DNA from: an uncultured Spirochaetota bacterium
GTDB taxonomy: Bacteria; Spirochaetota; Spirochaetia; Treponematales; Rectinemataceae
Length of the DNA: 35,914 bases
Direction of reading: 5' to 3'
NCBI GenBank assembly: GCA_903821875.1
Contig: CAIJMU010000025.1
Location: forward strand, 1 to 35,914
In this document: in pieces, positions 7,933 through 15,011 of the stretch
How the letters are laid out: the number at the start of each line of letters is the position of its first letter
Position numbering within the stretch: the first letter of the stretch is position 1
The notes under the pieces: generated by a model
Databases searched by the model: none
What the model was told of the DNA's origin: nothing
Seen by the model: only the letters and a program-made list of their open reading frames with translations
Made by a program: the position numbers and the translations under genes

Positions 7933-9360
7933 CTACCTGACCGTGCCGACAAATTCGGCGAGCTTGAAGGCTCCGTTGACAAAGCAGCTGGCTGTTGCCA
8001 GGGCTGCCCCCCAATAGGCTGCACCCGCGACGATCCGCTGGGTAAAAAAGGTCCCTCCAGGATTTCGCAGGTCCGCGTCCGCATAGAGGGTGTCATAGCC
8101 CTTGAGGAAATTGGTGAGGGGCATCCCGATAGCTACAAGCCCGAGCGAAAAATAGAAACTGTCCTTCGCTTTTTCGGCCCTTCCCGCCGGTCCCAGCCCA
8201 TCTATCCTGATGAGCTGGGCAGCCAGCTGTTGCGTCCCCGAGGCTGGAATGACGGTCATGCTGGATTCATGCCCCTGGGCACGGACAATGGCTATCTTCC
8301 GGATTCCTACCAATGGTATGGCGCCAGGATCGGCGATATCCTTGCCTTGGATGGAGGCCTTCGCTTCGGAAGGGGAGAGCTTCAATGAAGCCGACCCATA
8401 GGCTTGCGGCTTGAGCACAAGGCCCAGTTTTCCGGTGCTCCCCGGGGTGATGGTAGCGCTACCCTCGGCTATCTCGTGGCCTGGAGACCAGGCTCGGGCG
8501 TAGATGGTTTTCTCGGCAAAGCCGAACATGACGGCAGGCCGGTCTTCGAAGAGTATTCCATCGACGAGCACCGTGGCATCGGGTGGATCGATCTCGATGA
8601 CCAGCCTTCCCACGGGACTGGCAGCCAGGACATCGGCCAGTTTCAGCGCGAAAGTGTCAGCAAGAGGGCCTGGATCTCCTGGATTTGCATAGCTCTTCCA
8701 TTCGAAGACTTTTCTGCCGATGGCGGCATCATAGCCTTCGAGCTTCACCTCCACATAGCTGCGCACCGACCGGACTCGACCTGAAACCACAAGATCCACG
8801 GACTGTTTTCTTCCGGCGAGAAGAGGAGGCAGGCCTCCCAGGTCGAAGAGACTCCCCTGCCCCGGCATCTGGACCACTTTGATGGTCGAGACAGCCGCAT
8901 CCGGTATCGCTGCCGGCACTGATGGAGTGGCGGAGATCGATTCGAGCGCCTTCCTTGCATCCAGGATGGCATCGTTGGCTTTTTTCACCCTTTCGAGGCG
9001 GTCGAACCAGACGATGGAAGGATCCAGGTCGAGGGCCGCAGACTCATCCAGCTTGCGAAACAGGACATCGCCAGCCTGAAAGCGCTTACCGAGTACCGTA
9101 CGCTCCCCCACCTCCGCAGCGTGGGTCGCCATTTCGAGACGGGGAGGCGGATTGTCGAGGGCGGCGAGGATAAGGAGGGGGAGCCGGGTGAGGAAGGGCC
9201 TGGCCTCGGGGGCGACACCCTCGTCAATGAGGGCAGTGAGGGCAAACTTGTAGGTAGGAGGGGTTGCTGCCGGTTGAGCAGCCTGGGCCCCCAACGTAGC
9301 TGTCCCAATGAAGGCGGCCACTACGAGGGCTGAAATGCGTTTGCGGAGGCGAGGCACCAT
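7933..9360 (-). CDS. Exported PEGA-domain protein, function unknown
   Basis: The 475-residue product begins with a signal peptide (MVPRLRKRISALVVAAFIG, cleavage near AQA27). The middle has an alpha/beta segment (VDLVVSGRVRSVRSYVEVKLEGYD) that resembles the periplasmic part of some secretion or TolB/CsgG-like proteins. This is followed by a PEGA domain (LVIEIDPPDATVLVDGILFEDRPA) and a weaker second copy (ASLKLSPSEAKASIQGKDI). The C-terminus has two hydrophobic stretches, near FYFSLGLVAIGMPLTNFL and VAGAAYWGAALATASC, that may be membrane segments. The ATG at 9360 shares one base with the prfB stop (TGATG), which indicates coupling. A longer frame to 9408 lies inside prfB and is rejected. PEGA proteins are often surface or cell-wall associated; the exact role is unknown. 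Confidence 0.75.
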   Translation of the reverse strand: MVPRLRKRISALVVAAFIGTATLGAQAAQPAATPPTYKFALTALIDEGVAPEARPFLTRLPLLILAALDNPPPRLEMATHAAEVGERTVLGKRFQAGDVLFRKLDESAALDLDPSIVWFDRLERVKKANDAILDARKALESISATPSVPAAIPDAAVSTIKVVQMPGQGSLFDLGGLPPLLAGRKQSVDLVVSGRVRSVRSYVEVKLEGYDAAIGRKVFEWKSYANPGDPGPLADTFALKLADVLAASPVGRLVIEIDPPDATVLVDGILFEDRPAVMFGFAEKTIYARAWSPGHEIAEGSATITPGSTGKLGLVLKPQAYGSASLKLSPSEAKASIQGKDIADPGAIPLVGIRKIAIVRAQGHESSMTVIPASGTQQLAAQLIRIDGLGPAGRAEKAKDSFYFSLGLVAIGMPLTNFLKGYDTLYADADLRNPGGTFFTQRIVAGAAYWGAALATASCFVNGAFKLAEFVGTVR

Positions 9361-10494
9361 CAGAGCTCGTCCTCCTCCTCCTGGGAGGAGATCGTCCCGC
9401 CCTGCCATTTCCAGCGCAGGTAGGTCTCTATAAAAGAGTCGATATCGCCTTCCATCACCGCCTGGACATTGCCCACGAAAAACTTGTTCCGGTGATCCTT
9501 GACCATGGTATAGGGCTGAAATACATAGGAGCGTATCTGGCTGCCCCAGGCGATCTCTTTTTTCTCCGAGGCGTACTTGGCGTTTTCCTTTTCTTTTTCC
9601 AGCCGGTAATGCTCGTAGAGCCTCGACTTGAGGACGCTCATCGCTACGTCCTTGTTTTTGTACTGGCTTCGCTCGTTCTGGCAGGTTACGACAATCCCCG
9701 TCGGAAGGTGGGTAAGCCGCACTGCCGAGTCGGTCTTGTTGACCTTCTGGCCGCCAGCGCCCCCAGCCCGATAGGTGTCGATGCGGAGGTCCTCAGGCTT
9801 GATGTCGAGGTCGATGGAATCGTCGAGGACCGGAAAGATGTACACCGAAGCAAAGGAGGTGTGGCGTCGTGCGTTGGCGTCGAAGGGCGAGATACGCACA
9901 AGGCGATGCACGCCGGATTCTCCCTTGAGGTAGCCATAGGCAAACTCGGCATCGACTTCAATGGTAGCGCTTTTTATACCGCCCTCGGACTCGAGCATGT
10001 CTATCATTTCATACTTGAAGCCGCGACGTTCTGCCCATCGCGTATACATTCGGAGGAGCATCGAAGCCCAGTCACAGGCTTCAGTGCCCCCCTGACCTGC
10101 ATGGATGGTAAGGAAGGCACAGGAGCGATCGGCCTCCCCTGACAGCAACTCAAGCACGACAGCCTTGTCGAATCTGACGCGGAGGCCCGCGTGCGTGGAG
10201 CGGAGGTCAGCCTCGAAGGAGTCGTCGTTCTCCGCTCGGGCCATCCGATAGACCTCTTCGAGGGCATCGACTTCGCTCCGCAGGTTGGTCCAGGTGCCAA
10301 TCCGGTCACGAAGGAACTTGATCTCTGTCATGAGCTTCCCGGCCTTGGCGGAGTCAGCCCAGAAATCAGGGGCGGATGAGGCTGCCTCTTTTTCCTCGAT
10401 CTTCCTGCTTATCGCCGCGACGTCAAAGCCGCCCCCAGATGTCGAGGATTTCCTTCTGCAGTTCGTTGATGGGCGACTGGAGGTCTTCCAGCAT
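9360..10494 (-). CDS. prfB: Peptide chain release factor 2, expressed by programmed +1 frameshift
   Basis: RF2 ends translation at UGA and UAA. The gene is in two frames. The first runs from ATG 10494 for 23 codons (MLEDLQSPINELQ to WGRL) and meets an in-frame TGA at 10425-10423. A +1 shift at CTT TGA C moves ribosomes to GAC at 10424 and a frame of 354 codons, for about 377 residues in total. The main frame has the peptidyl-transferase motif GGQ in RAGGAGGQKVNK and the RF2-type SPF tripeptide in VRISPFDANARR, which separates it from RF1. The ATG has an excellent ribosome binding site, AAGGAG six bases upstream. A single-frame annotation would give a wrong N-terminus. Confidence 0.96.
10422..10436 (-). 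promoter_or_regulatory. prfB programmed +1 frameshift site
   Basis: The minus strand reads GGGGGCGGCTTTGAC here. It has the classic parts of the RF2 autoregulatory site: a purine-rich Shine-Dalgarno-like GGGGG, a short spacer, the slippery CTT codon (10428-10426), and a UGA stop followed by C (10425-10422). When RF2 is scarce, termination at UGA is slow and ribosomes slip forward, making more RF2. The TGA is codon 24, close to its position (26) in E. coli. Confidence 0.93.
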
Positions 10495-10528
10495 GGCGTA
10501 CTCCTTGTTCGTGATCCCTGCGGACCTT

Positions 10529-10819
10529 TTACTCCCGGGTCCGGCCCGGATCGCGCACGATGATGCGCCGCCACTTGTTGTCCTTGAGGAGGGTGATCAC
10601 GAGGCTACCCTCGACGGGATACTGGTAAATGCGGACGGTATCGTAGCTGTCGGTTTGTTTGTCGATGTCGCGCTTGAGCGCTGCCAGATCCTTTTCCTTG
10701 ACAGTGGCGCTCTCGAAGCAGGATTTCTGGACCCTTTCAAAGCCGTATTGCGGCAGGAGGTTGTAGATCGAGGACCGGGCATCCTCGCTCCCCAGATCAA
10801 GTACTATTGATACAAACAT
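10529..10819 (-). CDS. Small Cas2-like protein, no CRISPR locus in the window
   Basis: The 96-residue product from ATG 10819 has the pattern of the Cas2/VapD ferredoxin-like fold. It starts with a hydrophobic strand ending in Asp (MFVSIVLDL, Asp8, matching the conserved YD of Cas2). A helix comes next, then the diagnostic YGFERVQKSCFES strand (compare Cas2 YG..VQ.SVFEG), a helix with LAALKRDIDKQ, and DTVRIYQYP (compare DSVRIYPLP). The frame can extend to 10855, but the added residues do not look like the family. A possible promoter overlaps this 5' region. No cas1, effector or repeat array is near; the gene stands 34 bases before prfB. It may be a domesticated Cas2 homologue or a VapD-type RNase; function unknown. 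Confidence 0.6.
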   Translation of the reverse strand: MFVSIVLDLGSEDARSSIYNLLPQYGFERVQKSCFESATVKEKDLAALKRDIDKQTDSYDTVRIYQYPVEGSLVITLLKDNKWRRIIVRDPGRTRE

Positions 10820-10826
10820 GGCCCTG

Positions 10827-10855
10827 AATCTATCCCGAAAGTGCACGAACGTCAA
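10827..10855 (-). promoter_or_regulatory. Possible promoter for the Cas2-like gene and prfB operon
   Basis: On the minus strand TTGACG (10855-10850), a 17-base spacer and TAGATT (10832-10827) form a sigma-70-type pair. Transcription would start at or very near the ATG at 10819, so either the message is leaderless or nearly so, or this is not the true promoter. No Shine-Dalgarno sequence is visible before that ATG, which fits a leaderless message but does not prove it. Confidence 0.35.
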
Positions 10856-10900
10856 TTCAAGCCAGGATCGGGAACTGCTGCCTTACCTTCAAGACGCGGG

Positions 10901-10928
10901 TTCCTGGATGGCTTTCGCCTTCCAGGAA
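10901..10928 (-). terminator. Strong hairpin after potD, possible terminator without U-tract
   Basis: Arms TTCCTGGA (10901-10908) and TCCAGGAA (10921-10928) pair perfectly. Inside, after a single mismatch, a GGC/GCC stem closes a four-base loop, read as GAAA (a GNRA tetraloop) on the minus strand. It lies 24 bases after the potD stop and ahead of the Cas2-like gene. There is no run of U after it, so it may protect the 3' end or need a factor for termination. Confidence 0.55.
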
Positions 10929-10951
10929 AGCCGCCCGACAGCAGAAGCCGG

Positions 10952-12034
10952 TCAGAGTCCTACCCGGATCTCCTGCCAGATGTTGTTGTATTTCTCGAGG
11001 TCTGCGCCAAGGTCATCCTTGGTCTCGCACTTGGCCAGGTCCTCGACCTTGTACCACATGTCACCCTTCTTGAGGCTCCGCGCCGCGACGTTCACCGTCG
11101 AGGGGAATCCGAAGGCATCGACGAATTCAGCATAATTGGCGGGTTTATGGATCCAGTCTATGAACTTGAGGGCCAGATCCTGGCTCTTCGAGCCCTTCAG
11201 CATGACCATCGAATCGATGTACATCGGCCCACCCTCCGCAGGAATGAAGAAATCGACATCACTGCGTTTGGCAGCATCATATTCCGCGAAGACGCTTTCG
11301 GCGTAACCCTGGACGACCCAGGCGTCGCCTGATGCGAAGTTCTTGGCGAAGGCCTCGGCATCGAACTTGAGAAGGTTCGGTTTCCAGCCCTCGTTGATAA
11401 GCTTCTCTGCCGCCGCGAGCTCCGTGTCCTTGACTGAGTTGACCGAGTACCCGAGGTGGGCGAGAGCGTCTCCCATGACCTCACGCATGTCGTCAAGCAT
11501 GATCATCTTGCCAGCGAGATCCTTGCGTCCAAAGATCGCCCAGCTCTTCTCGTAGTCCTTCACCCTGGTCTTGTTGACCGCGATGCCGGCGGCTCCCATG
11601 TAGTAGGGGATCGAGTACTTGTTGCCCGGGTCGTAGGCGCAGCGGGCAAGAACGGAGGGATCGATATTGCCGAAATTGGAGAGCTTCGAATGGTCGATCG
11701 GAGCGAGCATGCCCTCCTTCATCATGATCGAGACATAGTCTCCGGAGGGGAAGGCGATATCGTAGCTTGAGCCACCGGCCTTGAGCTTCGCGAACATCTC
11801 CTCGTTCGACGCAAAGGTATCGTAGACAACCTCGGCGTTGTACTGCTTCTCGAAGCTCTTGATGACCGAATCCGGCGTGTAGTAGGTCCAGTTGAAGATG
11901 AACAGCTTCTTCTTCGCCCCCTGGTCTCCCGACTTGGCGCAGCCAGCGAGGGCCAGGAGGAGGACGATCGTGACCGCAAGGGCTGCCACTCGTGGTAAGG
12001 CGCGGGTCGCGCGGGACGCTGAGAAAGCATTCAT
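10952..12034 (-). CDS. potD: Spermidine/putrescine-binding lipoprotein PotD
   Basis: PotD is the substrate-binding part of the polyamine ABC importer. The 360-residue product has a lipoprotein signal with lipobox LALAGC and lipid-bearing Cys32, so it is tethered to a membrane. The mature domain opens with LFIFNWTYYTPDSVIKSFEK and then has YDIAFPSGDYVSIM and SIPYYMGAAGIAVNK, the usual marks of the PotD/PotF family. A GGGAGGG ribosome binding site lies about seven bases before the ATG. The gene is the last of the potABCD operon, 70 bases after potC. Whether it prefers spermidine or putrescine cannot be told by eye. Confidence 0.93.
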   Translation of the reverse strand: MNAFSASRATRALPRVAALAVTIVLLLALAGCAKSGDQGAKKKLFIFNWTYYTPDSVIKSFEKQYNAEVVYDTFASNEEMFAKLKAGGSSYDIAFPSGDYVSIMMKEGMLAPIDHSKLSNFGNIDPSVLARCAYDPGNKYSIPYYMGAAGIAVNKTRVKDYEKSWAIFGRKDLAGKMIMLDDMREVMGDALAHLGYSVNSVKDTELAAAEKLINEGWKPNLLKFDAEAFAKNFASGDAWVVQGYAESVFAEYDAAKRSDVDFFIPAEGGPMYIDSMVMLKGSKSQDLALKFIDWIHKPANYAEFVDAFGFPSTVNVAARSLKKGDMWYKVEDLAKCETKDDLGADLEKYNNIWQEIRVGL

Positions 12035-12104
12035 TTTGAAGCCCTCCCTGATCTGGAATGGGGCAACCGAGGGTCGTCCCTTGCGATACCGAACAGCACC
12101 GGCC

Positions 12105-12893
12105 TCAGGCGCCGGCGGCGAAGGCCTTGAGGAAACGGCGGGAAGGATACACGAGGAGGACTGTTCCCACCACCATGACGACGGAAAGCGCGTTTATGAC
12201 CGGCGAGACGCCGAAACGGATCGCGGAATAGATGTAGAGCGGAAGCGTCGTCGAGCCGGGGCCGGCGACAAAGAAGGTAATCACGAAATCCTCGAGGGAG
12301 AGGGTCACCGCGGTCAGCCACCCGGACAGGATGCCGGGCACGATCATCGGCACTATGACCTTCAGCAGGGTCTGCATCTCGTTCGCCCCGAGGTCACGGG
12401 CTGCCTCGATGACCGAGGAATCGAATTCCTCGAGCCGGGCCGACACAAGGAGATAGACGAAGGGGATGTTGAAGGTCGTATGTGCTATGAGGATCGTGGC
12501 CATTCCTAGCTTGAGGCCGAGCCCTGCGAAGAACACCAGGAGCGACACGCCCATGACGATTTCCGGAAGTATCATGGGTACAAAGCTCATGGCCTGCACA
12601 TAGCCCTTGCCGAAAAATTTATAGCGGCTCGTGCCGACTGCTGCCAGGGTGCCGAGGAAGGTCGCGAGGCTGGCAGAGCCCAGGGCTATCGAGACGCTCT
12701 TTCCGAAGGCCTTCCAGAGCTGGTCCGACCCGAAAAAAAGCCTTTCGTACCAGACCAGCGAGAAGCCGGTGAAGGTGCCCCCCTTGGACGCATTGAAGGA
12801 ATACAGAAGCAGCACGAACAGCGGCATGAAAAGGAATACAACGACAGTCCAGAACACTGCGTCGCTGAAAGAAGGCACTTTCCGTCTGCTCAT
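12105..12893 (-). CDS. potC: Spermidine/putrescine ABC transporter permease PotC
   Basis: This is one of the two inner-membrane permeases of the polyamine importer. The 262-residue product has about six membrane segments and the cytoplasmic EAA loop (EAARDLGANEMQTLLKVIVP) that contacts the PotA ATPase. The start MSRRKVPSFSD is followed by the first membrane helix, with a positively charged N-terminus. The ATG overlaps the potB stop by four bases (12890-12893), showing translational coupling. Length and order match PotC rather than PotB. Confidence 0.93.
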   Translation of the reverse strand: MSRRKVPSFSDAVFWTVVVFLFMPLFVLLLYSFNASKGGTFTGFSLVWYERLFFGSDQLWKAFGKSVSIALGSASLATFLGTLAAVGTSRYKFFGKGYVQAMSFVPMILPEIVMGVSLLVFFAGLGLKLGMATILIAHTTFNIPFVYLLVSARLEEFDSSVIEAARDLGANEMQTLLKVIVPMIVPGILSGWLTAVTLSLEDFVITFFVAGPGSTTLPLYIYSAIRFGVSPVINALSVVMVVGTVLLVYPSRRFLKAFAAGA

Positions 12894-13783
12894 GGAAGTG
12901 CCTCGGCCTGAATGATGTAATCCAGGTCATCCTCGGCATCATCGACCTGGGGAGCGGCAGGCCTGCTCGAAGTGTAGGCGTAGACCAGGGCCCCGATGCC
13001 CGTAATCAGGGTCACTGCCATCGAGATCGACGCTGCGAGAGGCCAGTTGCGGGTCTTTGTTACCTGGTCGGCGATGATGTTGCCCAGCATGTAGGCATCT
13101 TTTCCTCCCACGAGGAGGGGGACGGCGTAGGCGCCAAAGATCGGAATGAAGGTGAAGAGCACGGCAGTGACGATCCCGCCCCTGATGTTGGGCAGGAGGA
13201 TCCTCACGATCGCAGTGAGCCGCGAGGCACCAAGGTCGCGGGCCGCCTCAAGGAGGGTAAAGTCGAATTTCTCGATGGTGGAGAACAGCGGGAGGATCGC
13301 ATAGGGGAGGTACATGTATACAAGCACAAGCACGACGGTCCCCTGGTTGTAGAGGAACTGCGCCGGAGTCGAAAGGATGCCGAGCCAGCGCAGCGCGTCG
13401 TTCAGGAAGCCCTCGCTGCCAAGGATGGCAATCCAGGCGTAGACCCTGACGAGAAAATTTGTCCAGAAAGGCACGATTATGAGGAAGAGCCTGAGCGACT
13501 GGTTTGAACTCCGGGCGATGGAGTAACTGGCAGGCAGCGCGATCAGGATCGTTATGCTGGTAGCCACCAGAGACACAAGGAGGGTCCTGAGTGCGACAGC
13601 CAGCAGGGTTCCTCCTCCCAGGGCATGCCAGGCCGCGAGGGAGAAGCCGGGTTCGACCCCGCCGTACAGGCCCTTCTTCAGGAATGAATACACAATTATG
13701 ATGAAAAGTGGAGCCGCGAAAAAAAGGGTCAGCCAGAGGCCCTGGGGCGCGGAGTACCAGGGCCCGTAATTGCGTTGCCTCAT
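12890..13783 (-). CDS. potB: Spermidine/putrescine ABC transporter permease PotB
   Basis: This is the partner permease of PotC. The 297-residue product has six predicted membrane segments, the EAA loop EAARDLGASRLTAIVRILLP, and a longer first periplasmic region, as is usual for PotB. A short acidic C-terminal extension (DDAEDDLDY) follows the last helix. The ATG begins at the base directly after the potA stop, with no gap, and the stop overlaps potC by four bases, so the three genes are tightly coupled. Confidence 0.93.
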   Translation of the reverse strand: MRQRNYGPWYSAPQGLWLTLFFAAPLFIIIVYSFLKKGLYGGVEPGFSLAAWHALGGGTLLAVALRTLLVSLVATSITILIALPASYSIARSSNQSLRLFLIIVPFWTNFLVRVYAWIAILGSEGFLNDALRWLGILSTPAQFLYNQGTVVLVLVYMYLPYAILPLFSTIEKFDFTLLEAARDLGASRLTAIVRILLPNIRGGIVTAVLFTFIPIFGAYAVPLLVGGKDAYMLGNIIADQVTKTRNWPLAASISMAVTLITGIGALVYAYTSSRPAAPQVDDAEDDLDYIIQAEALP

Positions 13784-14932
13784 CTACTCGTCCAGGCTGT
13801 CGCCGGAAACCACGGGGGCGATGCTCGTACCGGAAGCTTCCACCACAACCGCATCCCTGGCGCTCCAGGAGAGCCAGACCTCGTCCTTCCACTTGATATC
13901 AGGCACACCCTCGGACCATTGGGCATGCTGTCTGAAAACAACGAGGTGGCCACCCCCGGGCGTCCGCACGTAATACTTCGACTGGAAGCCGGAGTAGATC
14001 GGTTCGTCGACCATACCCTTGACGACGTTTCCCAAGGGGCCTGCCTCGGCTGGAGGAGCAAGGGAAATCCGTATCTTCTCCGGGCGCACGGCGACGCTGA
14101 CCCAGGAGCCTTCGGGGGCCTCGTTCCCGGCCTCGACCTTGATGGCGCCGATCCTCTCGTCCTGCACCAGCGAAATTCCGTTGGAAAAACTGACAACCTT
14201 TCCAGAAAACAGGTTCGTATCCCCTATGAAGCGGGCAACGAACTCGGCCTTGGGATTCTCGTATATGTCCTGGGGCGACCCCACCTGGAGGATCTTGCCG
14301 CCATCCATGACCGCAATCCTGTCGGAAACTGACAGGGCTTCGGCCTGGTCGTGGGTTACATAGATGAAGGTGATGCCAACCTCGTCATGGATGGAGTCGA
14401 GTTCGACGAGCATATGCTGGCGAAGCTTCGCATCAAGGGCTGAAAGCGGCTCGTCCAGGAGGAGGACCGAGGGCTCATTGATGAGGGCCCGGGCGATCGC
14501 AACCCTTTGCTTCTGCCCTCCGGAAAGTTGCGAGGGCTTCTTGTCCGCATGCTTCTCGAGCTGGACAAGGTCGAGGTGCCGCTTGACCAGCTCGCGAACC
14601 TTCTTGCCCGGCGTCTTCCGTATCCTGAGTGGAAACGCGACATTCTCAAAGACCGTCAGATGTGGAAAGAGGGCATAGCTCTGGAACACCGTATTGCATC
14701 TGCGCTTGTCTGGAGGGAGCCCGGTCACGTCCCTCCCATCGATGGATACCAGGCCGGAATCAGGATCCTCGAAGCCCGCTATCAGGCGCAGCAGGGTAGT
14801 CTTTCCGCAACCGGAGGGGCCAAGCAGGCTGAAGAACTCACCCTTTTTTATTTCCAGGGAAACATCCTTCAGCGCCTTGAAGTCGCCAAAGGACTTGGAA
14901 AGACCCGAGATACTAACGTTCGATCCAAGCAT
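13784..14932 (-). CDS. potA: Spermidine/putrescine ABC transporter ATP-binding protein PotA
   Basis: PotA is the ATPase that drives polyamine import. The 382-residue product has Walker A GPSGCGKTT at 38-46, ABC signature LSGGQ at 136-140, Walker B LLLDEP at 157-162 and the switch region YVTHDQAEAL. A C-terminal TOBE-type regulatory domain starts near residue 240. The overall form is that of the PotA/MalK/UgpC group; the PotB, PotC and PotD neighbours settle the substrate class. A GGGAGGAG element lies about ten bases upstream of the ATG. It is the first gene of its operon. Confidence 0.95.
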   Translation of the reverse strand: MLGSNVSISGLSKSFGDFKALKDVSLEIKKGEFFSLLGPSGCGKTTLLRLIAGFEDPDSGLVSIDGRDVTGLPPDKRRCNTVFQSYALFPHLTVFENVAFPLRIRKTPGKKVRELVKRHLDLVQLEKHADKKPSQLSGGQKQRVAIARALINEPSVLLLDEPLSALDAKLRQHMLVELDSIHDEVGITFIYVTHDQAEALSVSDRIAVMDGGKILQVGSPQDIYENPKAEFVARFIGDTNLFSGKVVSFSNGISLVQDERIGAIKVEAGNEAPEGSWVSVAVRPEKIRISLAPPAEAGPLGNVVKGMVDEPIYSGFQSKYYVRTPGGGHLVVFRQHAQWSEGVPDIKWKDEVWLSWSARDAVVVEASGTSIAPVVSGDSLDE

Positions 14933-14966
14933 CCCGCTTATTCTCCTCCCTCGTGCAATGTGGGAA

Positions 14967-14996
14967 GGTATAGAGAGAACGCCGGCTTTTCGTCAA
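14967..14996 (-). promoter_or_regulatory. Promoter of the potABCD operon
   Basis: TTGACG (14996-14991) and TATACC (14972-14967) are separated by 18 bases on the minus strand, within the 79-base gap between the antiporter stop and potA. Transcription would start about 28 bases before the potA ATG. No operator-like palindrome was seen. Confidence 0.65.
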
Positions 14997-15011
14997 CAAG
15001 AAAATGTGACA

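Noticed and set aside
7926-8096. Extended N-terminus for FtsY (57 more residues)
   Set aside because: It lies inside the PEGA-domain gene, has no FtsY-like sequence, and the downstream ATG gives a normal N domain.
10529-10819. CRISPR locus implied by the Cas2-like gene
   Set aside because: No repeat-spacer array, cas1 or effector gene is present; the 15-bp tandem repeats at 19381-19425 have no spacers and are not CRISPR.
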